Positions 49,546-62,235 of a stretch of 64,000 bases of DNA are shown piece after piece. A program made the translations under genes and the position numbers. Numbering within the stretch: the first letter of the stretch is position 1; the number at the start of each line of letters is the position of its first letter. Where the stretch lies: assembly GCA_038380795.1 (NCBI GenBank), contig CM076270.1:18554001-18618000 (forward strand). The letters run 5' to 3'. The stretch comes from Pyrocephalus nanus. Taxonomy: Eukaryota; Chordata; Aves; Passeriformes; Tyrannidae. A model generated the notes under the pieces. It had not been told where the DNA came from, did not search any database, and saw only the letters and a list, made by a program, of their open reading frames with translations.

Positions 49546-52512
49546 TTGTGAATGGAGCATTAAAAAGCAGAGGCCAGTTGCTAAGGACACAAGGATGTGG
49601 GAAAGGCTGGATCCAAAGCTCAGGACCCTCTCGTGCCTTTAATACAAAGCAATTACTGATTCATATACCAACATAAGCCCAAGTAGACAAAATAGCCACG
49701 TACACAGCAGTTCCCTTTATATAAACTTCACTCCCAGACCTGCTCTTATGGAAGCTAAGGAAAAGCTGAGTTATTTTTCAGAAGACAGGAACAAATCCTT
49801 ACCTGTTAGGAAAGTACAGAGGTTCATGAGTATGTCAGAGAACTTAGGGCTCTGTCAGGCTGCCTTTTCCTAGGCACACACAACCCTCAGGGCCTCTGAG
49901 CATCCCTGCCTTTTCCCTTACTCCTCATCCCACCCTGAGGGTCCCACAGCCACCCACAGTTACAAGGCCAAAATGCTTTAGGGATTTCGGAGTGGTGCTG
50001 AGTCCCTGTGGATCATTACCTGAGAGGGCTGAGCACCTGATTAAAAAGGGAACACAAGCTAAATTTTCAGTTAACCTCTTTGCTAGGTGCTCACTTTGGC
50101 AAAAAGGAGACTCCAGGTTGGTGGTGTGACCTCTCCAGAAGCCATGGAGGGGCTCCTAATCCTCTGCACTCTCAAGAAGAGATCTTTCAAAATCTTATGC
50201 AAAAGCAATTCTGGGGCAAAATGTTTTCAAACTGACTTGAACCCCACTGCCATGGTTGTGAGTGCTTGCAGATCACTAGCAAGTATTCCTCTTGGGAGGA
50301 AAGTGAAAACAAACCCACCAGCAGCAGAACACCAAAGACTTCACTTTCCCTTTAGATATGCCATTATCCCACAGCTTCCAGCATATATATTCCTGTATCA
50401 GGAGAGACATGCTCATATTTCATCTCATGAGGAGTAATGTTGTGTTGAGAACCTAACCCAAAGTTTGTCACATTTTTCAGAGCTTTCACATACTCATGAA
50501 TAACACAGCAGAAGCTGAACTAGCCCTGGATCTGTCCTGCACTGCTGACATATTTCATTTATAAGTCACAGCCCTGGTGAGAATGTGGCTTGCTGCCTGA
50601 GGCATCACCACAGACCTACCAGAGCCTGGGAACTTGATTTGCTCTGAGACTCTCCTATGGTTCCTGCATTAGTTGTCATAAATCCTACCACACATTTGGA
50701 ATTAAAAAGCATGTTGGAGCATTTACATCTAATTTTCTATGGCTAATGCCACCAAGCAAATGGTCTTCTTCAATCAATCCCACATCTCCTGCCACAGAGA
50801 GGCTGGGTTCTCTAGCACTAGCTTAAAGGGGCTCATCTTTGGGGATGGAGGACTGTCCCTTTTGCTCTGCCAAACAGCAAACACCCTTGAGGAGAGCTGG
50901 GAATGAGGCCTCCTCTCCAGGGTTCCTTCCTGAGGAGGCCAGGGGAAATGGCAGCGCAGAAGTCTGTGGTTGTTGGAAGGCTGCTGAGCAGGGAACAACT
51001 TTGCTGGGATAAGAGCAAGGATGGAGAAACCACTGCCAAGCTGGCATTCCCTTCACTGGGAGCTCCCCAAAAGCCCTTCCTCTCTCTCCATCTGACCCTG
51101 CCTAGGCCCCCTCATCCCTGAATGTGCCCACACAGCAGGACTTGCTGTAGGGCAACTTCTCACTCAGATTGGCATAACTTGAAATTGGCAGCCCCAGCAA
51201 CCCCTTCCCATGATCTCACCATCTCCCACTGCTCAAGCAGTTTCTTTCTACCTCCTATGGACTGAGAAGGGAGAAAGAGAGAAATAATCATTTCCACACA
51301 GTTCAGAAAAGCAAACGTTAGGCAGGACAGTGAAGTAAGCCAGGAGAGCTATGGCTGAGCTCCTTGGGACAGAGTATCCCCGTGTAAGAGCTGGGACTTT
51401 CCTGGGTCCCTCTGGGACTGTGGGAAGAACTGCTCAGGAGCAACCACATAACCTCAAACCTCTCTGTCACCTGCCCTACCCTCATTAGCCTACATGGGTA
51501 ATAAAGTACAAAGCAAAGCACCCTAAGATATGCACTCTTCCCACTGGAGAGGCTGTGAGAACAAGCAGCCCACATGGGATAGCAATCACCTCACCTCATG
51601 CACTCCTCAGAAGTGCTGAGGTACCATTTTGATAGGTGTGATAGGTGAACTGTCCAGCCATTGAACACAATGGAAGCAATACCTGGACAGACAGGTTCTC
51701 CAAACCAGACACGTTGCTGTCAAAATCCTCTGGGAAAAGGAGACCCATGCCTCCTGGCATTTCCCATAGTTTGGCACTGGCCTCACAGCAGGAGTCCAAG
51801 GCTTTTTCCTACCTTGTCCATAAGAATCCGCGAGCAGAGAAAGCTTTCCAACACAGACCCAAGACTGCAGAGGAAAGCCCTGAGCCTGCCAGTACAGTTT
51901 ATCTCAGCCATGGCCCTGAAACTCCTTGTCAATAGTGTTGTGGTTCTTCAGAGCAGGCACAGCTACAGCAGTGCAGGGTGGGGCAGCAGCTAAGCACAGC
52001 CCCATGGGACAGCTGGGCTTGTTCTAAGTCCAACTCTCACCTCCACCTGCTCTAGCACCTGAATTTTTCCAGTCTCCTGCTCGGGGGTGATGGTTGTATC
52101 CATCTCAGAGATCTCTAGATGAAAAGCACCAGCAAGATGCCAGGGATTGCACAGATTAAAGAGATGAGGCAGGACTTGAAAAGCACCTCTCCAACCAACT
52201 GTTGTATGAATCATTTCTCCACTGTATTCCCAAGTCCAGCACTTTCCTCTTCCAAGTCCATCTGTACAAACACACCTTTGCTACCACTGGAACCTTCCCC
52301 CCAGTGCCTGGCCCAGCCTTCCCACTGTCTCAGCCTTCTCTGAGCTACAGTCACCACCAGACTTAGGCCACCCAACTGCCCTCCTACCCTTCTGCCCTAA
52401 TGTTGGCAATGGTCCAGTCACCCCAGGTCTGCTTCTTGACCCAAACTGCCCATCTTACACCATGCACAGCACCAGTGCTGTCTAAACTCACCATGGTGCA
52501 TGAGGGGCACGT

Positions 52513-52525
52513 CCCCCCCCCCCCC
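52513..52525. repeat. C13 homopolymer
   Basis: Thirteen consecutive C. Runs of this kind are prone to sequencing error. Confidence 0.9.
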
Positions 52526-54957
52526 GAAAAGGCATTGCTTGTCCTCCCACAGCTGACATAAAGGCAACATGAAAGCACAGAACTGTGCTTGGAAGGATTA
52601 ATCCGTGGCTGGGACATGCCTTGCTTTTGCAGAGTGACCCTCTGTTGCTCTCATGAGGAATTTTTTCCAGCCCTGGCCCCTTATCAGCTGGCCGTGAGGT
52701 GATGTCCCTATCAGAGTAGCAGCCTCTGCCCCTTCCTGCTGGAAGTGGTGCCTGGCCACTCCAGGCACTAATGATTCATTCAGGAAGTGTGTGGTTTGAG
52801 ATGATGCCCACAGAGAGACAAGAAGGAGAGGGAAACCTTGGCACTAAGCCTGAAAAGAGCCATTTTCTGTTTCAGTTGTTCCTCCAACAGCTGCAGGGAA
52901 ACTGGCACTGCTCTGAGCACTAACTGGGTGGTTCTGCTGCCATTCCCAGGTTGGCAGTAGCTGAAGGACAGAGGCCAAAAGTGATGAGCTTGGAGGTGCT
53001 CCTGGGGGTATTCCCTGGCACAGTGCAGCTCCTGGTCAGGTTGCTCAGCCCAGCTGCAGCACAGCCAGGGCACAGTGCCTGGCAGCTGGGCACACCGAGG
53101 CAGGCTGACACTCCCACCTCCCACCAAAACACTTCCAATGAACCACATCACTGCATCCCACACCCTCATCTTCTCCAGTAGATGTGCTTTTGCAGCAGCA
53201 GAGGGTGTCAAGGGCCTTCCCAAGGGGTTCCAGGGTGGCTGCAATTACTTTCCAGGCCAGGAAATCACCAGCCATTCTGGCCATTCTCTCAAACACCTAA
53301 TGTATAAAAAAGCAGTCAGTGTTCTTCGTGATGGCCCACGCTGATCCTCCTGCAAAGGGGATCAACTCAAACCCCAGCAGGGCAAAGCCTGACAACACTT
53401 CAGCACAGGCCATACTGCAGTTGGAGGTGTGAGACAGGAGTGGGGTGACCTGTGGTCCCTGGAGAGCAAAACTTCAACACCCACTTGAGGCCACTCCTCA
53501 CCAAGGGCACCAGGTCACATAAACTCAAGGGCAGTACCTATGCCAGCAAATAACTGTGCGTGACAGAGGAGACCTGCTGGCTGAAGAAGTTGCTTTTGAG
53601 GCTCCTACATCTACCGTGCATTCTGCTCAAGGATGATACTTCCAGCTAGGCTTCATCACGTGGACCAAACCTCTGGCCATGTGTGTCATTCACAGCTGCC
53701 CAGAGGACCAGCTGCTGCTTTCAACCACCACGTCCTCCTCCAGGGCTGCTGCAAGCTCAGAGCAGAACTCCTTGTCTGGTTTCCACCAAGATGACCCCAG
53801 TTTATGTGCACAAAAACTGTGCCACCAATGAACACAGTGCACAGAGAGTGAGGACAATTAGGAAATTTGCTTCGAAACCACACGACTACTCCAAAACGAA
53901 ACACTAGTAGAGTTAGAGCCTATGATCTCTCCACTCCCACTGGTTTTGGAGGGAAATATGGCTGCCCCAGATGGAGCCTGAAGTGTTTCCACACACTTTT
54001 GGTTTCACAGCTTCAATCCTAGCCCCTCGGGGGGGATTTTACACACCTTTCACCTTTCATCCAGCAGTCTGTGTCTATATCCAGCTCCTGGCACACAGAT
54101 CAGAGAGGCCTCGCCCAGCACGCAGACAGCTCTGCTGCCCTGAACCCGGGCCAGGCGCGGCTCCAGCTGCCTGTACTGCTGGGGACTGGGGAGCAAGTCT
54201 GAGCAGGAGGGGATCTGCCTGCCAAGAGCACACCCCTCCACCCAAAGGGCCACTGGGCAAACAGTCTCGGGATGCTTTGGGGTAGCACCTACCTGTCCCT
54301 CAGCTGGCCAGGGCCCCATCACCACCAGGAGTTTCTGCTCCACGCCACGCACCTCCACAACTGCTTGTGTGGTCAGGGTGGATCCCAAGAGAGGACAGAC
54401 AGCTTGAGGCAGGCACTGGGAAAGCACCCATGGGAGAGGAACAAACATGGGTTTCCCCTCAGACAGACTGCTGCTGGCTTGAGAGGACAGAATTCTCCAT
54501 GCACGTGGGAAATGTTGTTTCACCAGTCAAAGATGAAATGCTGCAAAAAATATGAACAATCAGGAGAGAAGGTTACATGTTTTAGAACAGGAGCAGGTTC
54601 ACTCCAGCACCAATATGTCTCTGCCATTCCCAAACAGACATCCCAAACCCTTCCACAGCTGGAGTGTGAACCACAGTAAGGTGGACAATATCCACCTCCT
54701 CAAAGGCAAGATGTCTTTGTCCCACAGGTCTTTCAGACCTTCAACAATATTCTCTTTTCAACCTTGTGACCTCTCTGTAGGGAGGCAAAGGGCTGAGGAC
54801 AAGCAAAGTCTGGCTGCCTTGGGACCACGAAACATCCGTGGCCGAATTGAGTCCCCAGACACCTGCACTGCTGTGTGGTGCTGGGCTGACCTGCTGGGGG
54901 TCAGCCATGCCAGGGCCCTCTGCTCACCACTGTTACACGTGAAATATAGCAAATGTA

Positions 54958-54986
54958 TTTTCACATATATCAAATATATGTGAAAA
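54958..54986. repeat. Perfect 13-bp inverted repeat with 3-nt loop
   Basis: The arm TTTTCACATATAT (54958-54970) and its exact complement ATATATGTGAAAA (54974-54986) flank the loop CAA. It lies in intergenic DNA about 8 kb beyond the HES-like gene. Confidence 0.95.
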
Positions 54987-57900
54987 CCCCTCTCAATAAA
55001 TATGTGAAGGCAATGTATGCTCATTTTAAAGGCCACTGCAGTAACTTATCAACAGTTTCTTTGGCCCACCATTTATATCTGTATCTGTGCATGTATATAT
55101 AGGTGCAAGCACATGTATGTTTGTACATACCGATGAACATACACATAAAGAAGTATCTGTCACACTACTTGGGAAACAGAAAGATAAGGAGGCAGCAAAA
55201 CATGAGGAGCCTAAAGCCAGTACACAAAATAACTGCTTCTCCCAGAGCCTCCTTACATTTTTCCACAATAAAGTCAACACCACCGAGGGCAGAAGAACCA
55301 GCCCAAAGCAGCAGTGAAACCCACATAGGTAGAGCAGAGAGAAACAACCACAGACAGGGAAATAAAATGCATACGGTGAGGCAGCAAATTGCCCTGTATG
55401 TGCTGCCAGAATCCTTCTATGGCATATTTTGGTGCTTCCTGCTTCTCAGGTATTGTGAAGGAATCAGAGCTCAGTTCCTGCTATGCCCCTCAGACACAGT
55501 GCAAAGACAGGGCAGACTTCTCTTTGGGCTTCCACAGAGTTACTGCACTCACAGGCAGGAAAAATGACTTCAAGATCATGCAGCTTGTTTGCTGTGGAAA
55601 AGGGGCCTTGCCTTTTTTGAAGGAACACTAGACAGGTGTGAGAGCAGTAGAACATCCATTTTCAGCAAAAAAGGATAAAAATGCTAATTATGTCCATGCT
55701 CCCCTCTTTCTCCACCACCCTCAAAGCCATCAGCTCCTCCTTAGCAACCCTCTCTCCCCAGCTCCAAAAAGGTTGCTTTGCCCTGGCCGTTCCTAGAGAC
55801 AGAGCATGGTGTGTGTACACTGAATGAAGGAGATGCTGCATTCCTGTGGGGGAGATAAGGAGGCAGAGGCAGAAATGCTTTCCCCTGCATGTCTGTGCAT
55901 GGTCCAGACCAAACAGCAGCAGCACCAACTGGCAGCTCCTCAGCAGACGACTCCCAAACTGTTTGAATGCAAGCCAAGGTGGTAAAAGTGATCACCCAAA
56001 AGGCTTTCCTGCAGCCAGCCTGTGCACACCTCCAGGACACAGCAAGAGCCCGAGGCACAGCATGGCCCGAGGGCTCCCTGCACACCTGAGGACCCGGCTT
56101 TTACAGAGAGTTTGGCTTAGGGTGCTGAAACATCTGACTCTGGGGGGCTCTAAAGAGGAACCCCCAACTAAAGATACAATGGAGTGTGGCCAAGTGAGCA
56201 CAAGTCCACACATAGAGTTCATACAGCTCCCTGATGAATGCTCTGCTCCCCACGGTGGGGAGCCCACCACACATTCCTGCTTCTAGCTGTGAGCAGGGAT
56301 GAGCCCTGCCTTACACAACACATTGAGTACTGGCTTAGGGAGCAAACACCCTTATTCATCATATTCCTGAGCCAGCAGCGACTGCAGGGGAGATGCAGTG
56401 TATTGGCTGCCAATCAGCTGATATGCATCCAGCTCCTCTCACCTGCTCTTAACCAGTCTTGCTGGTGCAGCTGTACTGGCAAAACTTGTCACCACAGCAA
56501 AATCCACCAGTGGAATCCACACATCAGACAAACAAAATCAGCTTTGTTTACCCAGTGCTTTCATACTCATAGAACTGGCAGGGATTTTGCAGTGAAGCAG
56601 CATTAACTAAAACCAAACAAAGAAACAAACCTTTGCCACTGATGTCCTGCAATGAGCAGTCATGAAAATGTGAGGTGTCTGATCCGGGGGCCCTCTGCAA
56701 AACAGGCACAAAGAACTATTTAATGGCTGGTGAAAAACTCCCATTGCTGGGGTGAAACATGGGTGGATTTCATCTGTGCTTTGGGTGGGGTAAGCAATCA
56801 AAAATGCTGTAGGCAGCTGGAAAAGAAGACAGAGAAGCAGAGGAGAGCTCTTAGCATGAAGTTTTACCCACTGTTACTCTGAGAGTGATGTATATGGCCT
56901 CTGGCCTGAAGACCCTCTGAGCTCTGGGATTACACGTGCAGGAGTGTTTGGTGTCTAACAGACAAGTTAAAAACAGGAATTTCCCCTGTTTGCACCATTG
57001 CTTGAAATACCCATTACGATACAAAGGCATAAGAATCACTTCAGATAGACAGTAGGAGCCCACATAACCCATCTCTGATGGCCCAGGAAAAGAGCAAACA
57101 CGGCAAGCACAGAGCTGCCACTCCATAGCACACCCTTATTTTGCCTTTTTTTTTTTTCATGGTTTCCATTTGCAGATTGCCTGTATATTGAAGTCAGAAT
57201 TAGGCAGGGCCAAAACAGTGAAGCTTAAGGAGAGCTGAATTTCAGAAAGCTGATGTTGATGTTCCTATTTTAAGTCCAGTCAGATTTAGAGCTGCCAATC
57301 AAAGGGTCACATTTGCCTTCAAAGAGTGTTGTGCTGTGAGGGATTTCCTGATGCTAAGCGCCCTGGCTTAGCTGCCCATTGCTGCAGCGAGCAGAGACCA
57401 ATCACTCTGATGTATCAAATACCCAGCAGCTCAGTGCTCTTGTCTGGGGGATATAAAAAATATTTGCCCTAATCTCATTTTCCAAATGATGGTGCAGCCT
57501 CCCAGTGAAAGATGTGCTTCTCCAAAAGATCCTCACCCTGGGGTCCATCACCCACTCAGGGCGATGCAGCCACAGCCTGATCTCTGCAGCAGCCCCCCTC
57601 TGAAGACACCTGAAGTGGTGAGGGCCTGTATTTTTGTCTCCATGGTCCCACTCTGTCCAGGGGATTTTTTTGATCAGCCAGCACAGCTAGCAGGGAGGAG
57701 ATGGGTGAGTCTCTGTACGGGTGCCCCCGCGAAGCGGGAGCTCTGCCCAGGGCAGCTGCAGCATCAACAGGGCAGCCAGGGCAGAGATCTCCCCCACGCT
57801 TCCTCTCTCCTCCCATCACCTTGCCAGAGATTTTACAATTACTTTTATAAGTTTCCCCAAGGGAAGAAAAAGATTAAGGCATGAGTAACAAAACCAAAGG

Positions 57901-60900
57901 CATGTGGAGTCTGGCTGGGGTGCAGGGCCTGGCTCAGGCTCCCACCTGCACTTGGGGGGCTGCTTTGATGCCTACAGCATCTGGGAACACCCATGTGCAC
58001 TTCTGGGGACCATTTTTTCCAGGAATTTCACCACATCTTATGCTCCCTCCATTGCAGATCTGATCCTGGACAGGAGCATATCTCACCTTGGCTCCCCAGG
58101 AACTAGAAGCTTTTCTGAGCTCACATCAGCACTAGCTATTCATAAGGCGGAAAAACATTTTCAGAGTTGATTTTTGGCCCCCACCCCTTCTCTAGTTCAG
58201 GGGAATTTGGCATTCTGGTCTGGTTCAAAGTCTGCACAACCAATCCCTTTATCAGAGCCATGGCTGCCCAGCTGCCTCCAACAACTCAGCCTGTGGGTGA
58301 AACCCACCTCTCTGGGTGGTATCTGTGTTACAGGAACAGAGAGCTGCAAAAACAGAGGGGACGTGTCTCTGGAGGAGACACAGCACAGGCAGGCCAGGGG
58401 AGGAAAAACTCCATGCTGGTCTCTTTGAAAGACCTCCTTTCACGTGCAATTTTGGAAAGGCTGACGACCAAAATTGCTTTGGGAGGCCAAAAATAATACA
58501 CATACATCACACCTGTGAGAAAACTTGGCATAGGAATGGTTGCCATCAATGAAGACTTCCCTGCACAGGTTGTGCTCCACTTAGGAACAACCTCTTATGA
58601 GTGGCCCCACATCCCAAACCCCGAGCACAGGAGTCAGAAATTACAGATTCCTGTCCAAAGTGGGACTGGAGAGATAAACCAGTCTGCAAAGACCTACAGT
58701 CCAGCTCCCCACGCCTGCATGGATGACCTGCCTGAAAGCCTCTGCGTGGGCAGGGTTTGCAACACCTCCCTGCTGGTATCCGAAATCAGAACGCAGTGAG
58801 GGGCTCACCCACAGCGGTAACTGGGGGGGAACAATCTGCTGGGGAGGGCATTTCAGTGTGATATGACAATCTATATTTATGGGAATACAATATCCACAAG
58901 AATACGCTGGGGACTCTCCCAGCTGGCGGAAACGTGGCAGCTCCTGCAGTTACACTCGACATACGAGAGACAGGATGCCAGCTAACACCTGCCTTGTGTT
59001 TGTACAACACCACCACATAACAGCTGCTGCCTGCCCCCCGCATCCCAGACCTCGTGGAAGGTGAATATACTGAGTATAGGATAGCCCCAAATTCTCAGCA
59101 TCCAGGGCGAGCACTCTGTCATTGCTGGGCTCTGAAAAGGACAGGCACATGCCCAGAGATTTGTACCAGGTTGCCTGGGAGGGAGCTACCAAAACACTGA
59201 TACTCACAGGTATTTTCTTCTCTGAAAGCTCCATCTCTTCCTTCTTTCCTTAAAGGTCATTGAGTTATTGCAAAAGCCTGGTGAAAACCTGAAATCACAC
59301 TTGGATGAACTCTAGGAAACAAACCCACAGCTTAGCTGCAAACACTGATTGCAAGAGCAGCCAGGGCCTGTAAAAGCTGAGCAAAGCCAAATTTCAGCCC
59401 AGGTGAGCTGCTCTGAGGCAGTGTGGGCACACACTGCCCTCGCTGGTACCTGCACAGAGCAGGAGCTGCTCTGGGCTGGTGGAGGAGTTGTATGCAGATG
59501 GCATCCCAGTTTACGATCTGGAGAAAGCAGAATCCGTAATTCAAGAACAGAACAACCCTTTGGTGTCCTAAGAGAGAGCACACAGTCCCACACTGCCATG
59601 CAGGACAGCTGGGCCCTGCCCCGCTCTGCACTGGCGTTCTCTGAAGTGCTGGTTCCCTTTGCCCATCTCCTGCACCCACAGTCCCCTCCCCATGTCCCCA
59701 GCACTGCCCCTCACCTCTGTTCCTGTGCCACAACGTGGGAGGCAGGGAGGACTTTGCTCTCCTCAAAAGTGCAAGCAAGAGGTTATCTCACACAACTCCA
59801 AACAAAAGCTCGGTAACTTTTCCCTGGGTGCTTTTAATCACTGTTTGAATGATTGGTTTCGCCCTCATCCTCCTTTGTACTCTGCATCAGGTGTGAGAGG
59901 TAGCTGTGTTGCCCAGACCCTTTCCTGGCTTCAGATGATCAAGGGACCAGCTTTTATGCAGCACAGTTATACCTGAAGAAAAATGAAGAAGATTAGAGAG
60001 AAATGACCAAGGTTTGCCCTGAGCAGGCTGGATTCTGCCAAATTAGCAGCACTTAATTTACACAAAGTCCTGCTAAATTTAGTGAACTAAACTCAGTGAA
60101 AAGCCAGGTAAAAGAAGATTCAGAAGTAAAACTGACAAAATACATCCCACTGGGAGCTGTGACACACACTGCCCAGATTTCCACTGGACAATAGCTAATT
60201 TAAGGCCAGAACTCATGCACAAAGACATCAAAAGGATCTTCTGATTCCAGTGGGTACCTTTAGTGCAGTTTCAGGAGACATGCTTCACCAAGAAAAAATG
60301 GGATGAACTGAAGGAAAAAGACTCAGCAAAGTTGATTCCATGAGGGGTGAAACCATCAAGCATCCATGGACCTGCACCACGATGGTGTGGGGTTCCCTGC
60401 TGTTGGAAGTCCAACTTTGCTGGCTCCCTGGTGTTGCTGGTAGAGCACTGACGTGAGTGTGGCCAAGTGCCAGATGCTCCCACTTCAAAGCTGAGCCAAG
60501 GAACCAGCTTGTCTGTTGGCTTTAATTGCGCTGCTGTTACTCGCGTGGTGAATTCCAGGTGGGGAATGGAACAGGCCGGCCAGGATTGCCTCGCTTCTGA
60601 TAAGGTTCAGGTGCAATGTGTGCCCTGTAAAGAAGAAACCCATGGAGTTCCATCCTGGAATTGCTGCAGTGTCACGAGGGTTTGCGTAGTGCAGATGCCA
60701 GGTGTGGTGACACCTTAGGGGTTTGTGACCTTTGGGGAGAAGGCAGATTTGTGGCCCTGTACTAGAGATGGTAAGAATACACCAACCGAGTTCACTCCTG
60801 TTAATGGCTGCCTCCATTGCCGAAATCCTCGAGCAGGGTGTTTTTTGTAAGTAGCGTGAGTTGTGGAGCTTTATCTTCCAGATGGAGCTCAGTGACTCAG

Positions 60901-61049
60901 CCTCTCCAAATCCATCCCCTCTCCCCCTCACCCCAGAGTCTGGAAGGAAGAAAGGACAAGAGAAGGGGATATACACAAAGGAATATCATGGGCTGTGTCT
61001 AAAGAAGGGAAAGTACAGCAGCAATGTTCTCTGGTGGGTAGGGCAGCAG

Positions 61050-61150
61050 AAAGGCTGGTTGTTACTACACAGCTGTCTGCTGTGTGATTTTAGGGGAAGT
61101 CATGTCATTTCTCCACCTCATATTTCCAGTCTGTGGAAGTATTTAGGTGA
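61050..61150 (+). mobile_element. MIR-like SINE remnant
   Basis: CTGCTGTGTGATTTTAGGGG, AAGTCATGTCATTTCTCCAC and CTCATATTTCCAGTCTGTGG follow the MIR core and 3' region in order. The MIR pattern is CTGTGTGACCTTGGGCAAGT, CACTTAACCTCTC, CCTCAGTTTCC.CATCTGTAAA. The match is diverged but collinear over about 75 bases. MIR copies are very old and rare in birds. Confidence 0.7.
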
Positions 61151-61929
61151 CAGTATTTGCAAACTAAAGAACAAAAGCCCCATGTATAACAGGCCTACTT
61201 AAGCCCAAGTAACTTATGAGTGCTGTATTCAGAAAAGGGCTGTTTTCTTTGGCCACAGCTCTTACACACATCTAATGCCCTAAGGTGTACATTGGTCTGT
61301 CAATCCTTGTAATGCTACACCTCTGAAGTGTACAGTGAAGCAGAGAACAGCATCCAAATACTATGGGGAGCCAAAAACCCCTCCATGTACATCAATAAAC
61401 AGGTGATCAGTGAGCAATCGTGGCCTGGCTATGCAATTTTAGACTGCTGGTTTGTCTCCATCAGACAGTGACCCTAGGGGCTGATATTCATTGAGGATTT
61501 TCAACAGCAGAGGCAGGCCCTGGCTTAAAAAAAATCAGTCACCAGCCAACAGAATCACTCAGATTTAGCACTGTGGTAGAGATAAAAGCTGAGATACGTC
61601 TAGGCAGGTGTACACATCTGGAGCAATGTACACAGAGGGGACACTCAGACCCTTCCCTTCCTAAGACAGGCTGGGCATTGCTTGGATCTTTTAGGGCACT
61701 GATTCACAAATACCAACACTACTTGCACTGATATATCCTCAAGAGAGCTGCAAATATGTCCCCTTTGCTGGAGTGTCAGGCTGGGCAAAGGAGCAGAGAG
61801 TGTGGGGGGTGCCTGAAGGCAGCCAGAAGTGAGTTAAGCAGCTTAACCAAAACAGATCAATGGGCACTGAAATGGGAGGGTCCCCAGGGAGAACCACGAA
61901 GTAGACAGAAACTCACTGAAAGGAATGGA

Positions 61930-62235
61930 ATGTGCAAATGAGGAGCTCTCACCAAGATATGATCTGAATCAACCTGGAGCAGCCCCAGCCAGATGCACCA
62001 TCTGCTCAGAGCATTCCACAAGGACATCTCGGGTCCACGGTGTCAAAACCAGCAGACAGACCAAGGAGTGTTAATACAGAACACACTCTCGAGCCAGCTG
62101 GCAGAGAGAGGGCACAGAAGACCTTCAAAAGGGCTGTGTCAGAACCATGGCTCCTGCTGGAGCCAGACTGGAATGTATCAGTGGCATTGTATACACGGAG
62201 GTGTGACCGCCGCTGTAATGCCATGGCTCTCCTGG
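61930..62235 (-). mobile_element. L2-like LINE reverse transcriptase fragment
   Basis: The minus-strand frame from 62224 down to 62006 is open for 72 codons. It contains, in order, TFQSGSSRSHGSDTALLKV and then LTLLGLSAGFDTVD. These line up with RT motifs of L2-type non-LTR elements (pattern FQSGFRPGHGTETALVKV ... LLDLSAAFDTVDH). LSAGFDTVD corresponds to the catalytic-aspartate segment of RT block A. Below 62006 the nucleotide similarity to the next RT part appears to continue out of frame. CR1 proteins have a different sequence here (QHGFTKGKSC type), so this is not CR1. The plus-strand ORF over the same interval is a shadow. Confidence 0.6.

Larger units (their letters stand above)
47166..61049. 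other. Intergenic region beyond the HES-like gene
   Basis: No coding exon was recognised. I looked for pieces of the expected conserved-linkage neighbour SLC16A14 and saw none. Contents are a CR1 fragment at 49.46 kb, a C13 run, the inverted repeat at 54958, and a CCAAT/TATA-like pair at 57.4 kb. The open frames of 100-170 codons here overlap frames of like length on the other strand and show no domains, signal peptides or splice structure. Confidence 0.65.

Noticed and set aside
49130..49642. Plus-strand open frame of 170 codons
   Set aside because: It runs through a CR1 3' fragment at 49.46 kb, and a minus-strand frame of like length overlaps it.
59332..59816. Overlapping frames of 155 codons (plus) and 148 codons (minus)
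   Set aside because: They mirror each other on opposite strands, with no domain or signal peptide and no supporting splice sites.
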